Shown here: piece after piece, positions 50,403 through 59,409 of the stretch
How positions within the stretch are numbered: the first letter of the stretch is position 1
Layout: each line of letters starts with the position of its first letter
Source of the DNA: Acidobacteriota bacterium
GTDB lineage: Bacteria > Acidobacteriota > Blastocatellia > Pyrinomonadales > Pyrinomonadaceae
Assembly (NCBI GenBank): GCA_016700175.1
Contig: CP065003.1
Location: 1,498,001 to 1,562,000, forward strand
Direction: 5' to 3'
Length of the DNA: 64,000 nt
Made by a program: the position numbers and the translations under genes
Notes under the pieces: model-generated
What the model was told of the DNA's origin: nothing
What the model saw: only the letters and a program-made list of their open reading frames with translations
Databases searched by the model: none

Positions 50403-51119
50403 CTAGAGGTTCGCGATCTTCCCGGACAGCCAGAAACTTCCTTTCAACACATCTCCGGAAAGAGGATCTCTCACAACCAATCCCGGATCCGCAACCACAC
50501 TTATTTCACCCGCCGGAGTCGCCGCGGATATCGCCCAGAATTCCGCATTCGTCTTCGAATTCGCCCGCTTTTCCGCGGTCGCGATCACCGCTTCGATCCT
50601 GACGTGTGCCTGAGGAGGGGGAGCGGCGGGATCTCCCGCCAGAAGGGTCTTCTCCGAATCGCGGAGCGGCGCGATCGAAGGTTCCGCCGGCGTATCCGCG
50701 CCCGGTTCCAGAATTTCCAGGTCATTCGTGGCAAATGCCGTGAGCTCGACCTCGGCTTTCGCCGGCAGCGAGGCGGGCTTCAGCCTTCTGAAATCCGGCA
50801 GATCGAACACAAACACGGGGCCGCCCTCCGCGCCTCTCGCCACGTACGCGCCGTCAAGCTCCGATGTGTCGCGCTCGATCGTACGGATCAGCTCAAGCGT
50901 CGCCGTCGCGGACCCTTTGAACCCTGGATTGAAACCCATAAGCTCCTGCACGGGATTAGCCTGCAGGAACACCTGCGCACCCGACGCATCTTCGAAACGG
51001 TAGTAATAGCCGTAGGGCGGGCAGGAAACCTGCTGAATGCCCGCGAGGACGTCCATCAGCATTTGATTGACGTCCTCGTCGTTGTTCACTGGAAAGCCTA
51101 TGTCGGAGAGATTGCTCAT
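50403..51119 (-). CDS. Unknown cytoplasmic protein
   Basis: This 238-residue protein lacks a signal peptide or membrane segment. The first half has a short beta-rich part with a CPPYGYYYRF motif and a FLQANPVQELMGFNPGF segment. The second half has a Pro-rich linker (AAPPPQAHVRIEA) and a beta part (GEISVVADPGLVVRD). It resembles no family I recognise. It follows glyA on the same strand by about 31 bases, so it is probably co-transcribed with it. Confidence 0.6.
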   Translation of the reverse strand: MSNLSDIGFPVNNDEDVNQMLMDVLAGIQQVSCPPYGYYYRFEDASGAQVFLQANPVQELMGFNPGFKGSATATLELIRTIERDTSELDGAYVARGAEGGPVFVFDLPDFRRLKPASLPAKAEVELTAFATNDLEILEPGADTPAEPSIAPLRDSEKTLLAGDPAAPPPQAHVRIEAVIATAEKRANSKTNAEFWAISAATPAGEISVVADPGLVVRDPLSGDVLKGSFWLSGKIANL

Positions 51120-51150
51120 TTCGCGTCCGCAGAATCGACAGGCCGGAGGA

Positions 51151-52452
51151 TCAGCCAGCCGATGTCGCTTCGTTTCCCGCGGGTTTCTGGCGAAGGGGAT
51201 ACATCGGGAAACCGGCGGTTAGTTCTTCAACTTCCCTGCGGATCCTTGCGCGCACCTCTTCGGAATCCGGATCATGAACCACTTCCGCGATCATTCGTCC
51301 GATCCGGCGCATCTCTTCCTCCTTCATTCCGCGGGTCGTCAGTGCAGGCGTCCCGACCCGAATTCCGGACGCGATGAACGGCTTGTTCGTATCGAACGGG
51401 ATCGTGTTCTTGTTCACGGTGATGTTCACTTCATCCAGCGCGGTCTCGGCTTTCTTGCCGGTGATCCCCTTGCCGTCCAGGAACACATCGACCAGGACCA
51501 GGTGATTGTCCGTGCCTCCGGAGACCAGCCGCAGACCGCCCGCTTTGAGCTCTTCGGCAAGCGCTTTGGCGTTCGCGATCACTTGTGCCTGGTAAGCTGC
51601 GAAATCCCCTCGCAATGCCTCCGCGAACGCGACCGCTTTCGCCGCGATTATGTGAACCAGCGGACCGCCCTGGATCCCTGGGAAGACCCTTCGGTCGACC
51701 TCTTTCGCGTGATCTTCCTTGCACAGGATCAATCCCCCGCGGGGGCCTCGAAGGGTCTTGTGGGTCGTCGTCGTGACATATTCGCAATGCGGTACCGGCG
51801 AGGGATGCAGGCCGACGGCGACAAGCCCTGCGATGTGCGCGATGTCCGCCATCACGACAGCTCCGATGGACCGAGCTATTTCGCCGATCCGTTCGAAGTC
51901 GATGATCCTCGAATACGCCGAAGCGCCGCAGACGATCATCTTCGGCCGTTCCCTTTCGGCGATCGCCTGCAGTTCGTCGTAATCGATCTTCTCGTCCTCC
52001 CTTGAAACCCCGTACGCAGCGACCTCGAAGTTAATGCCGGAAAAGTTCAGCGGATGGCCGTGCGTCAGATGCCCGCCGTGCGAAAGGTCCATCCCCAGGA
52101 TCTTGTCGCCGTGCTCCAGAGCGGCAAGATAGACCGCCGTATTCGCCTGCGATCCGCTGTGGGGCTGGACGTTTGCGTGGTCGGCGCCGAAGATTTGTTT
52201 GGAGCGGTCGATTGCGAGCTGTTCGACGACATCCGCAAACTCGCATCCTCCGTAATACCGTTTACCCGGGTAACCCTCGGCGTACTTGTTAGTGAAGACG
52301 GACCCCATCGCCCGGAGCACGGCCTCGGAAACGAAGTTCTCCGAGGCGATCAGTTCGAGTCCGCCGGTCTGTCTCCGGACCTCGTCCATGATGGCCTGAA
52401 AGACATCCGGGTCGGTTTCTTCAAGCCCGGCTGTAAATAGCTTGTCGTTCAT
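51151..52452 (-). CDS. glyA: Serine hydroxymethyltransferase
   Basis: This 433-residue PLP enzyme matches SHMT along its full length: LIASENFVSEAVLRAMGS, YAEGYPGKRYYGGCE, the PLP Lys in TTTTHKTLRGPRGG, and RVGTPALTTRG. It converts serine and tetrahydrofolate to glycine and methylene-tetrahydrofolate, a main source of one-carbon units. It is in the expected length range and shows no oddity. It heads a minus-strand pair with the unknown gene at 50403. Confidence 0.97.
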   Translation of the reverse strand: MNDKLFTAGLEETDPDVFQAIMDEVRRQTGGLELIASENFVSEAVLRAMGSVFTNKYAEGYPGKRYYGGCEFADVVEQLAIDRSKQIFGADHANVQPHSGSQANTAVYLAALEHGDKILGMDLSHGGHLTHGHPLNFSGINFEVAAYGVSREDEKIDYDELQAIAERERPKMIVCGASAYSRIIDFERIGEIARSIGAVVMADIAHIAGLVAVGLHPSPVPHCEYVTTTTHKTLRGPRGGLILCKEDHAKEVDRRVFPGIQGGPLVHIIAAKAVAFAEALRGDFAAYQAQVIANAKALAEELKAGGLRLVSGGTDNHLVLVDVFLDGKGITGKKAETALDEVNITVNKNTIPFDTNKPFIASGIRVGTPALTTRGMKEEEMRRIGRMIAEVVHDPDSEEVRARIRREVEELTAGFPMYPLRQKPAGNEATSAG

Positions 52453-52573
52453 AAGTTCGGTTGGGCGGGATCTTGTCGGCGACGGTTCTTGCGGTCCCTG
52501 GATATCCGCCTCAAGGCATGATTTTCGTGTTGAAGAGTTCGCCTTTCATACTACCCGAACTGGAACTGTTGTT

Positions 52574-53032
52574 TCAAAGACGCACAGACAACAGGAGCCA
52601 AAGCGCGGAAGCGCAGATCAGTGTGCGCGCCGACCAGGCCGCGGTACGGATGAGGTTCGTACGCACTAGCCGCCTGATCAGCGATTCGTCAAAACCCCCG
52701 GCAAGCGACGAGTGGACAGGAACCTGCACAAAAAAGGTGGAAAACCAGATCAAAACAGTCAGTGCGAGTCCCAGTGCAAAGTTCCAGGACGGTACGTGCG
52801 GTAGAGGAGCGACAGCGAGGACACAAGAGGTCAGCAGTTCGGCGATCATCAAAGGCGCAACAACCGGCGTGATGGCCTTGGTGTGGAATCGGTGCGCATC
52901 GGTGAAGCGCTCGCGGTCAATGAAGACCATTGAAGGGTAGTGGAGTGTTTGTACGATCCAGATCACGCCGGTCAATGCGAATGTCGACAAACAGTTCAGG
53001 AGAAATGCCAGTGTCAGAAGTTGTTCCGTCAT
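52574..53032 (-). CDS. Four-helix membrane protein of unknown function
   Basis: The start at 53032 (MTEQLLTLAFL) gives 152 residues with four predicted membrane helices. Conserved-looking polar motifs are WIVQTLHYPSMVFID near the first loop, FHTKAITPVV and FVQVPVHSSL. The arrangement recalls DUF1772-like or related four-helix membrane proteins. No function can be given. It lies upstream of glyA on the same strand, with about 120 bases between them. Confidence 0.65.
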   Translation of the reverse strand: MTEQLLTLAFLLNCLSTFALTGVIWIVQTLHYPSMVFIDRERFTDAHRFHTKAITPVVAPLMIAELLTSCVLAVAPLPHVPSWNFALGLALTVLIWFSTFFVQVPVHSSLAGGFDESLIRRLVRTNLIRTAAWSARTLICASALWLLLSVRL

Positions 53033-53047
53033 CTGATTCCGCGGCAT

Positions 53048-53365
53048 CCTGCCGACCGCCCTTCAAAAAGGAAGGGCCGCCGCCTTTCGGCACCGGCCCG
53101 CTCCTTTTGCCCTGCGATTTACTGCCCTTGCTCGTGAACCTTCCCTTGCTCGTAAATCAGTTCCGCTCTGTCCCTGCTTTCATATGATGTTGTGAGCGGT
53201 TTGTGCGATTTTGAGTTTATTCGTGATACTGGGTTTTGTCAAGCCTGTCAGATGATTTTCTCTTGCTGTGTAGCAAAAATAAGAAACAATTCACCTGAGC
53301 CCCTGAATACCTAAAGTATCACTTGAGCGATTCGGGCGTATTGTGTATTCTTAGTTGTCTCTTTT
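53048..53365 (+). promoter_or_regulatory. Intergenic region with promoter of the B12 regulator
   Basis: No gene is seen in this 318-base gap. TTGAGC (53323-53328) and TATTCT (53346-53351), spaced by 17 bases, form a plausible promoter just before the ATG at 53366. The rest, apart from CCTT/AAGG words near 53070-53100, holds nothing clear. No cobalamin riboswitch was recognised. Confidence 0.45.
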
Positions 53366-54235
53366 ATGGATCCCACGACACTAACAACAAAAGAAGTCGC
53401 GCGCCTGTGCAAGGTCAGCGACGCAACGGTAAAGCGCTGGGCCGAAGCGGGGCTGATCGTTTCCGAGCGCACCACCGGCGGCCACAGACGGTTCCGGCCG
53501 GAAGCGGTGGCAAAGTTCCAGAGAGAACAGGGCCTGGGCGTCAGGAAGGCGCCGGGCGACGAGACCCCCGGTTCGGCCCGTTCGCGGCTTGCGCCTGACA
53601 AAGCGATCGCAGGCTCCGAGCTCTTCAATTGTCTTGTCGCCGGAAAGGAAGAAGAAGTAGCGAACCTGCTCGTGAAGCAGGTGCTCGACGGCAGCTCGAT
53701 GGGCGAGGTGTTCGACGAATCCGTCTGCACCTGCATGAAGCGTGTCGGCGACCTGTGGTTCCAGGGGAAGCTCTCGGTCGCACGAGAACATCTTGCGACG
53801 CGTGCCGCGATGTGCGCCGTTCACAAGCTCCGCAACGTCGTTCCGGTCGAAGAACCCTGCGGAAAACTGCTCTTCTGCTTCACGCTCGAGGGCGACTTTC
53901 ACGAACTGACGACACACCTTGTCCAGATGACCTTCGAGAACGAAGGCTGGGAAGTGATGAATTTCGGATCCAACACGCCTCTCTATTCGGTAGAGGACGA
54001 GATACGCACGCATTCTCCCGACCTGATCTGCATAAGCTCGACTGTAATGACCGATGTTGAAAGGCTGGCGCGCGATTACGAGTCGTTTTCGAAGACCCTC
54101 AGGTCGCTGAAGATCCCCGTGGTCCTCGGCGGAAGGTCGTTCGAGTCCGAGACGATGCGCAGCCGGTTTCCCGCCACACATTTTCCGGAGAACTTCAAGG
54201 AACTAGCCGAACTCGCGAAGTCCTACGCCGGCTGA
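53366..54235 (+). CDS. MerR-type regulator with CarH-like B12-binding domain
   Basis: This 289-residue protein has a MerR HTH (TTKEVARLCKVSDATVKRWAEAG, split; GGHRRF), a helical bundle and a cobalamin-binding Rossmann domain. The CarH signature Wx9EH is present as W131 and E141-H142, and the B12 motif E-x-D-x-H as E175, D177 and H179. In CarH proteins adenosylcobalamin keeps a repressor tetramer on DNA in the dark and light breaks it. The Gly that usually ends the ExDxHxxG motif is Thr here. No carotenoid genes are next to it, so its targets are unknown. Confidence 0.88.
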   Translation: MDPTTLTTKEVARLCKVSDATVKRWAEAGLIVSERTTGGHRRFRPEAVAKFQREQGLGVRKAPGDETPGSARSRLAPDKAIAGSELFNCLVAGKEEEVANLLVKQVLDGSSMGEVFDESVCTCMKRVGDLWFQGKLSVAREHLATRAAMCAVHKLRNVVPVEEPCGKLLFCFTLEGDFHELTTHLVQMTFENEGWEVMNFGSNTPLYSVEDEIRTHSPDLICISSTVMTDVERLARDYESFSKTLRSLKIPVVLGGRSFESETMRSRFPATHFPENFKELAELAKSYAG

Positions 54236-54325
54236 GAAGCCGCGAATGCAACTTCCCGCCCGACTCCTTCACCAAAGGCCCGTAACACGATCCCTTTTTT
54301 AGGACCTCTCCCGAGGAGTGATTCT

Positions 54326-55690
54326 ATGTCCCTGCGCAATTTCCGCTTTGCCGCGGTTCTTTTCGTGATCGCGGCTTGTCTGCCCGTCGCCGCTCACGCT
54401 TCCGAAACGATTGAGGAACTCGCTCATCGTGCCGTGTCGGGCGATACCCCGACCGCGCACGCCGCGATCGAGTCGCTCAGAAAGATGGGTTACGAAGGCC
54501 TCGATGCACTGCTTTCGCAAAACAGGGACCTGATCGAGGCCCGGCTTGCCGGGAAAGCAGATCCCGAAGAATGGAATAGAGCGGCTTACGCGATCGACAG
54601 CGTGGCCAGACAAAAGGACGCCTGGGCTTCGGGACTCTTCTGGCATACCGACCTCGATTCGGCAAAGGCCGAAGCGGCCCGCACAGGCAGGCCGATCGTG
54701 TCACTGAGACTTCTTGGAAACCTTGACGAAGAGCTGAGCTGCGCCAACAGCCGCTTCTTCCGTTCGATCCTCTACACGGACAACAGGGTGAAGGAAGCGA
54801 TGCGCGAGAACTTCGTCCTCCACTGGCGGTCAGAAAGGCCTGCTCCCGTGATGACCGTCGATTTCGGCGACGGCAGAAAGCTCGTCACGACGGTCACCGG
54901 AAACAGTATTCACTATTTCCTGAGCCCCGAAGGCCGGATCATCGACGCGCTTCCCGGCCTTTATTCTCCGGAGTTCTTCGCTGAGTACCTCGGAAACTTT
55001 CCTCGGCTGGTTCGACAACGGAATGAAGCGTTTCGGCCAGCCACGCTCGACAACCAAGATCCGCTTCGGGCGCCTGACACGAGATTTGAAGCACATCGGA
55101 ACCGTGTCCGGAACTATCTACTGGCGAAGTGGCGGAGCGATCTTCTGGAGCTCGGTGTAGATGGTTCGAAGCTGCCATTCGTATTCCGCTTGGATACGGA
55201 ACCGAGGAGCAGCGACAAGAATCCTTCTGCGGTCGAGGCGGCGCCGCGTGCCATCACAAAAATGGTAGCGGAATCCGACCTCCTCCAGCCGACGCCGATC
55301 CAGCAGCAGCAACTGCTCGAGAACACCTCGAACATTCATTGGAAGCAGCTCGCGGAACGCTTCGGCTACAAAGGCATCAGCGACGAGAGCCTCCGTTTTG
55401 TAAGGGCCAAGTACGACCTTTTGCACACGAAGAGTGGCGAAACCTTCAGAAAGATGACGGAAAAGCTGGTCGAATCTGTCTCGCTCGACACTGTCCGGAA
55501 CGCATACTTCTTTCATACTCAGATACTCAAATGGCTGAACGAAGGGGCTGACAATGACCTTGAGGCGTTCAACGCCCGCGTGTATTCCGAAGTCTTCCTG
55601 ACACCCGCGTCGGATCCCTGGCTGGGGCTCTACCGGGACGATGTGTTCCTTGCAGTTGAAAGGAACGGAATCATAGCCCTGGAACGATGA
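54326..55690 (+). CDS. Secreted thioredoxin-like conserved hypothetical protein
   Basis: This 454-residue protein has a signal peptide (FAAVLFVIAACLPVAAHAS). Residues about 100-240 show a thioredoxin-like layout: GLFWHTDLDSAKAEAARTG, then IVSLRLLG, then LSCANSRFFRSILY. Only one Cys remains where CxxC would be, so it is not a normal disulfide reductase. Later motifs TGNSIHYFLSPEG and LPGLYSPEFFAEYL are characteristic of a widespread unnamed family. The C-terminal half is helical with no known domain. A terminator follows. Confidence 0.7.
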   Translation: MSLRNFRFAAVLFVIAACLPVAAHASETIEELAHRAVSGDTPTAHAAIESLRKMGYEGLDALLSQNRDLIEARLAGKADPEEWNRAAYAIDSVARQKDAWASGLFWHTDLDSAKAEAARTGRPIVSLRLLGNLDEELSCANSRFFRSILYTDNRVKEAMRENFVLHWRSERPAPVMTVDFGDGRKLVTTVTGNSIHYFLSPEGRIIDALPGLYSPEFFAEYLGNFPRLVRQRNEAFRPATLDNQDPLRAPDTRFEAHRNRVRNYLLAKWRSDLLELGVDGSKLPFVFRLDTEPRSSDKNPSAVEAAPRAITKMVAESDLLQPTPIQQQQLLENTSNIHWKQLAERFGYKGISDESLRFVRAKYDLLHTKSGETFRKMTEKLVESVSLDTVRNAYFFHTQILKWLNEGADNDLEAFNARVYSEVFLTPASDPWLGLYRDDVFLAVERNGIIALER

Positions 55691-55720
55691 CAAGGAACAG
55701 GCACCTTCAGATCTATCAAC

Positions 55721-55755
55721 AAGCGGCCGCGTTCATCTCCGGCCGCTTGATTCTT
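55721..55755 (+). terminator. Intrinsic terminator
   Basis: AAGCGGCCG (55721-55729) pairs with CGGCCGCTT (55740-55748) and is followed by GATTCTTT. It separates the thioredoxin-like gene from the HtrA-TPR gene. Confidence 0.7.
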
Positions 55756-55798
55756 TGCCTGCAGATTTCAAACCGCATATAATCGGCGGTAGTCAGCG

Positions 55799-57235
55799 AT
55801 GCCTTTCCTCCATTCGAAATTGATCCTGCTCGCACTTTTGATCCCTTCGTTCGGAGGCATTGCCGCCGCGCAGGACAGGCTGCCCGACCTTGTGCGGCTT
55901 GTGAAACCGTCCGCCGTCGCGATCGAGACTTTTGACGCAGCGGGTAACAGCATTACGAGGGGAAGCGGATTCTTCATCGCGCCCGACCGGATAATAACCA
56001 ACAGGCACGTCATCGAGCGCTCAAGCCGGGTCGAGGTCCATCTCAACAACGGAAGGAAGTACACGGCCAGCGGCATTCTCGCCGTGGACGGCGAGGGCGA
56101 CCTGGCGCTGATACAGGTGTCGGTCCCGCACGAGTTCGCCATCCCCCTCACGATCCAGGACACTGCCCCTGAAGAAGGCGAATCGATCGTCGTCATCGGA
56201 AATCCTTTCGGGCTCGAAGGATCCGTTTCCGACGGAATCGTTTCCGCTGTCCGCGAAATCCCCGGATACGGCAAGATCATCCAGATCACAGCTCCGATCT
56301 CGCCGGGTTCTTCGGGCTCGCCAGTCGTGAATATGCGGGGCGAGGTGATAGGCGTTGCGACGCTTCAGGCGGCGGAAGGTCAGAGCCTCAATTTCGCGGT
56401 CCCTTCGGCGAGGATCGCGCGGCTCGAGGCCGGCGAACTTCAGTCATTCACGAGCGCCAACTCTGCTGACCGTCAGACCAGGCGCGCCGTGGCCGAGCGA
56501 CTGTATTCCCGCGGACTCGCGAACCTTTCGAGCGACGATTTCGCGAAAGCGCTTCCCTTCTTTGAACAGGCAGTAGCGATCGATCCGACTTACGCCGAAG
56601 CCTGGTACCAGGTGGGGTTTTGTTACGGAATGCTGGGCAAGCACGAGGAATCGGTGAAGGCCTCGATGAAGGCCGCCCAACTCCGTCCGGAATGGCCCGA
56701 AACGCATATCAACATAGGCGCATCGAGCTACGCGCTCGGCGATTACAAGCAGGCGGCGGAGTCCTACAAGGCCGCGGCGCGCCTCGACCAGTCAAATGCC
56801 GAAACACAGATGGCGCTTGGTTTGTCGCTTGGAAAGCTTGGAAGAACCAGCGAAGAGATCCTTGCCTACAAGCGGGCGGTCGTAGCGAAACCCGACTTCG
56901 CCAACGCGATAGAACTTCTCGGGCTTGCTTACTTTCGGCAGAAGCAGTACGGCAATGCGATCGAGGCGTTCGAACAGCTCCGAAATTACAAGGCGGACGC
57001 GAACACCTACAATTACCTTGGCGAGAGCTATTTCGCTGAGAAGAAATTCCCGGAAAGCATCGACGCTTTTTCGACGGCGATAAGCATGAATCCCGCCTTC
57101 GACAAAGCCCGGTACAATCTCGGACGTGCCTATTTGAGATCCGGTAGCAAGAGCCTTGCCCAGGTTCAGTACGAGATCCTCGCCGCCAACCAGTCAGACT
57201 GGGCCGACCGGCTTTACGTCTTACTCAACCCTTGA
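55799..57235 (+). CDS. Exported trypsin-like (HtrA/DegP-type) protease with TPR repeats
   Basis: This 478-residue protein has a signal peptide (LILLALLIPSFGGIAAAQ). Residues about 30-225 form a trypsin-like domain with His 70 (ITNRHVI), Asp 101 (EGDLALI) and Ser 174 (PGSSGSPV). No PDZ domain follows. Instead five or more TPR repeats fill residues about 235-475 (AEAWYQVGFCYGMLGKHEES; TYNYLGESYFAEKKFPES). This replaces substrate selection by PDZ with a protein-binding solenoid. Its last 15 bases overlap the end of the converging LCAT-like gene. Confidence 0.93.
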   Translation: MPFLHSKLILLALLIPSFGGIAAAQDRLPDLVRLVKPSAVAIETFDAAGNSITRGSGFFIAPDRIITNRHVIERSSRVEVHLNNGRKYTASGILAVDGEGDLALIQVSVPHEFAIPLTIQDTAPEEGESIVVIGNPFGLEGSVSDGIVSAVREIPGYGKIIQITAPISPGSSGSPVVNMRGEVIGVATLQAAEGQSLNFAVPSARIARLEAGELQSFTSANSADRQTRRAVAERLYSRGLANLSSDDFAKALPFFEQAVAIDPTYAEAWYQVGFCYGMLGKHEESVKASMKAAQLRPEWPETHINIGASSYALGDYKQAAESYKAAARLDQSNAETQMALGLSLGKLGRTSEEILAYKRAVVAKPDFANAIELLGLAYFRQKQYGNAIEAFEQLRNYKADANTYNYLGESYFAEKKFPESIDAFSTAISMNPAFDKARYNLGRAYLRSGSKSLAQVQYEILAANQSDWADRLYVLLNP

Positions 57236-58651
57236 AGAAAGCGAGGCCTCACTTACCAGTGCCGTGAGAAGATTGTTCTGGATGGTCTTGTTCCCTGTGA
57301 GCTTGTCGTGTTCCTCGCAAACGAAAAGCGCGTGAGTAAGAGGCAGGGCCGAATCGTAGAGAACGCTCAGTCGTTTGTCTTCCGCAAGCGTTTCCGCCAA
57401 CAGTGAACGCCTGGAGACGCGGCCGTCCCCGGGTTGGAATATCAAAGCCTCAACCGCCTTGTCATCGACCTTTACCCCGTCCGACCTTCGGAACGAGTCA
57501 TCTTCCGCAAGCGTCACCCAGCGCTGATTCTTCTCGTCCCTGTATATAACGACACCGTCCAGCGTCGGCCTGCAGTCGCTTCCGATGATGAAATAAGCGA
57601 CGTTTCCACGCTCTTCTCCGTCCGCGTTCAGCGCCGTGTGGAAGTTCCTGGCGCGGTTCAGCACGACCTCCAGATACTGTTCCATCCGCCCAACCTCGGC
57701 CTCCGAAAAGTCCTTGAAGATGTCCTTCCTTCCGTAGAACGACCAGTTGTATTTGATCCAGGTCTTGGCGTCATAGAGATCGATATTCAGAGGCTTCAGG
57801 AACTCGTCGTAGGCGTGAAAGGTCCCGGCGTGAGGAAGAAGCTGGAACGCTGCGGGCATCGTCAAAAGTTCGACCGGAGTGACGTCCCGCACGAACGGAA
57901 GATTGATGTTCTTGACCGCTCCCCACCCTTCCAGAAGGACCTGAAGCGCATCCGCCGAGCCCTCGTTCGGCGTTCCGAAGAGAAATATCTTCCCGAAATG
58001 CATATCGCCCGGCCAGGTCGGTTCGTACGGGCCTTCGGTCAGGTCCTTGTCGCCGTACATCGCGGCGTACCTTGTGATCAGGCCCCCCATCGAGTGGGCG
58101 ATGACGTTGAACACCGCGTCGGGATTCCCGCTGTCCCGCTTCAACTTCTCCACCTTTCTGAACAGGATCCTCGCGGTTTCTACGTTGTCGCGGCGCCAGT
58201 CGTACGGGAAAAGGAAGTACTTGTCGTCGAGCGACTGCTCATTCTCGTCCCAGGTGCCTTGCGTATATCCGCCGTAGCGCTCGAGCGCGACGATCAGCTC
58301 CTGGTAGATCTCTATGTCCTTAAAGAGCGGTATGTCGAGCTTCCGGACGATGTCCCCGGGGACCAGGTCGTCCCGGCTTTCTTCCAGGTTCAGGTTGATC
58401 GGGAGCCGTACGTCGTCATCGCTGGACCTGCCGATCTTGAACCAGACCTTCTCGCCCGTCCTCTTGTTGATCAGCTCGGATCCGAGTATCCCGGGAATTA
58501 TAATGACCGGCCGTTTGCCTTTCCGCTTTGAAGCTTCCTTGTAGAGCCTGGCAAGGTCCGGAGTGTCCTGCGCGCCCGCGGGAACCGGGACCGAGAGGAT
58601 CAGCAACGCGAGGATCAGCGGCAAAAGCGCAGCGCGGAACCAGTGGGGCAT
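57221..58651 (-). CDS. Secreted LCAT-like alpha/beta hydrolase
   Basis: The start at 58651 (MPHWFRAALLP) has GGAAAG upstream; an alternative at 58666 would overlap larB. The 476-residue protein has a signal peptide (LLPLILALLILSVPVPAG), the oxyanion loop VIIIPGILGSELI and the nucleophile Ser in IAHSMGG. FPYDWRRDN is a hallmark of lecithin:cholesterol acyltransferase-like lipases, and GDGRVSRRS near the end may include catalytic residues. It probably acts on phospholipids or acyl esters outside the cell. It shares the minus strand with larB, whose stop is 2 bases upstream. Confidence 0.88.
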   Translation of the reverse strand: MPHWFRAALLPLILALLILSVPVPAGAQDTPDLARLYKEASKRKGKRPVIIIPGILGSELINKRTGEKVWFKIGRSSDDDVRLPINLNLEESRDDLVPGDIVRKLDIPLFKDIEIYQELIVALERYGGYTQGTWDENEQSLDDKYFLFPYDWRRDNVETARILFRKVEKLKRDSGNPDAVFNVIAHSMGGLITRYAAMYGDKDLTEGPYEPTWPGDMHFGKIFLFGTPNEGSADALQVLLEGWGAVKNINLPFVRDVTPVELLTMPAAFQLLPHAGTFHAYDEFLKPLNIDLYDAKTWIKYNWSFYGRKDIFKDFSEAEVGRMEQYLEVVLNRARNFHTALNADGEERGNVAYFIIGSDCRPTLDGVVIYRDEKNQRWVTLAEDDSFRRSDGVKVDDKAVEALIFQPGDGRVSRRSLLAETLAEDKRLSVLYDSALPLTHALFVCEEHDKLTGNKTIQNNLLTALVSEASLSSRVE

Positions 58652-58653
58652 GT

Positions 58654-59409
58654 TCAATCTTTCCATTTTCTGTTGATAAGCGCCGCTACGAAGCCGGCCC
58701 CGAATCCGTTGTCGATGTTCACCGTTACGACGTTCGAAGAGCAGGAGTTCAGCATTCCCAGCAATGCCGCGACGCCTTCGAACGAGGCGCCGTAACCTAT
58801 GCTTGTCGGGACGGCAACGACGGGAACCGGCACAAGGCCTCCGACCACCGATGGAAGGGCCCCTTCCATTCCCGCCGCGACAACAACGACTCTCGATTTC
58901 TGAAGGAGATGCCTCTCGGATAGGATTCGGTGTATCCCGGCTACCCCGACGTCCCAGATCCTAACGACGCGATTTCCCATCGTTTCCGCAGTAAGCGCCG
59001 CTTCTTCCGCGACCGGAACATCGCTTGTGCCCGCGGTCACCACCGAGACTTCGGCGATCCCAAGATCATCGGTGTCGCGAAGCACACGAACGACTCCGGC
59101 GGTCTCGTGCCATTCGGCGTCCGTGCAGATGTTCCTTAGTATCCCGTAGACTTCCGGGGTCGTCCGTGTCACCAGCACGTTCGGCGAGCGGTCCACGAGC
59201 TTCTGGAAGATCCCAGCGATCTGGTCGGGGCGTTTGCCCATTCCGAAGATGACCTCGGGAAATCCTTGCCGATGAGCGCGCGAATGATCGACCTTTGCAA
59301 AGCCTATGTCGTCATAGGCAAGGCCTTTGATCGCTTCGGTTGCTTCCTCGGAGCTCAGGTTTCCCGCGGAGTGGTCCGCCAGAATGCGCTCGATCTCGTT
59401 CCGGTCCAT
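58654..59409 (-). CDS. larB: Nickel-pincer cofactor biosynthesis protein LarB
   Basis: This 251-residue protein matches LarB end to end: VDHSRAHRQGFPEVIFG near the start, VVTAGTSDVPVAEEAALTAE, VVVVAAGMEGALPSVVGGLV, and the reactive Cys in LNSCSSNVVTVNIDNGFGAG. LarB carboxylates and hydrolyses nicotinic acid adenine dinucleotide, the first step to the nickel-pincer cofactor of lactate racemase and related enzymes. No larC, larE or larA is in the window. The gene is immediately upstream of the LCAT-like gene. Confidence 0.93.
   Translation of the reverse strand: MDRNEIERILADHSAGNLSSEEATEAIKGLAYDDIGFAKVDHSRAHRQGFPEVIFGMGKRPDQIAGIFQKLVDRSPNVLVTRTTPEVYGILRNICTDAEWHETAGVVRVLRDTDDLGIAEVSVVTAGTSDVPVAEEAALTAETMGNRVVRIWDVGVAGIHRILSERHLLQKSRVVVVAAGMEGALPSVVGGLVPVPVVAVPTSIGYGASFEGVAALLGMLNSCSSNVVTVNIDNGFGAGFVAALINRKWKD

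Noticed and set aside
53048..53365. A cobalamin riboswitch upstream of the B12 regulator
   Set aside because: No B12-box-like sequence or long structured leader was recognised, and the likely promoter lies only about 15 to 40 bases before the start codon.
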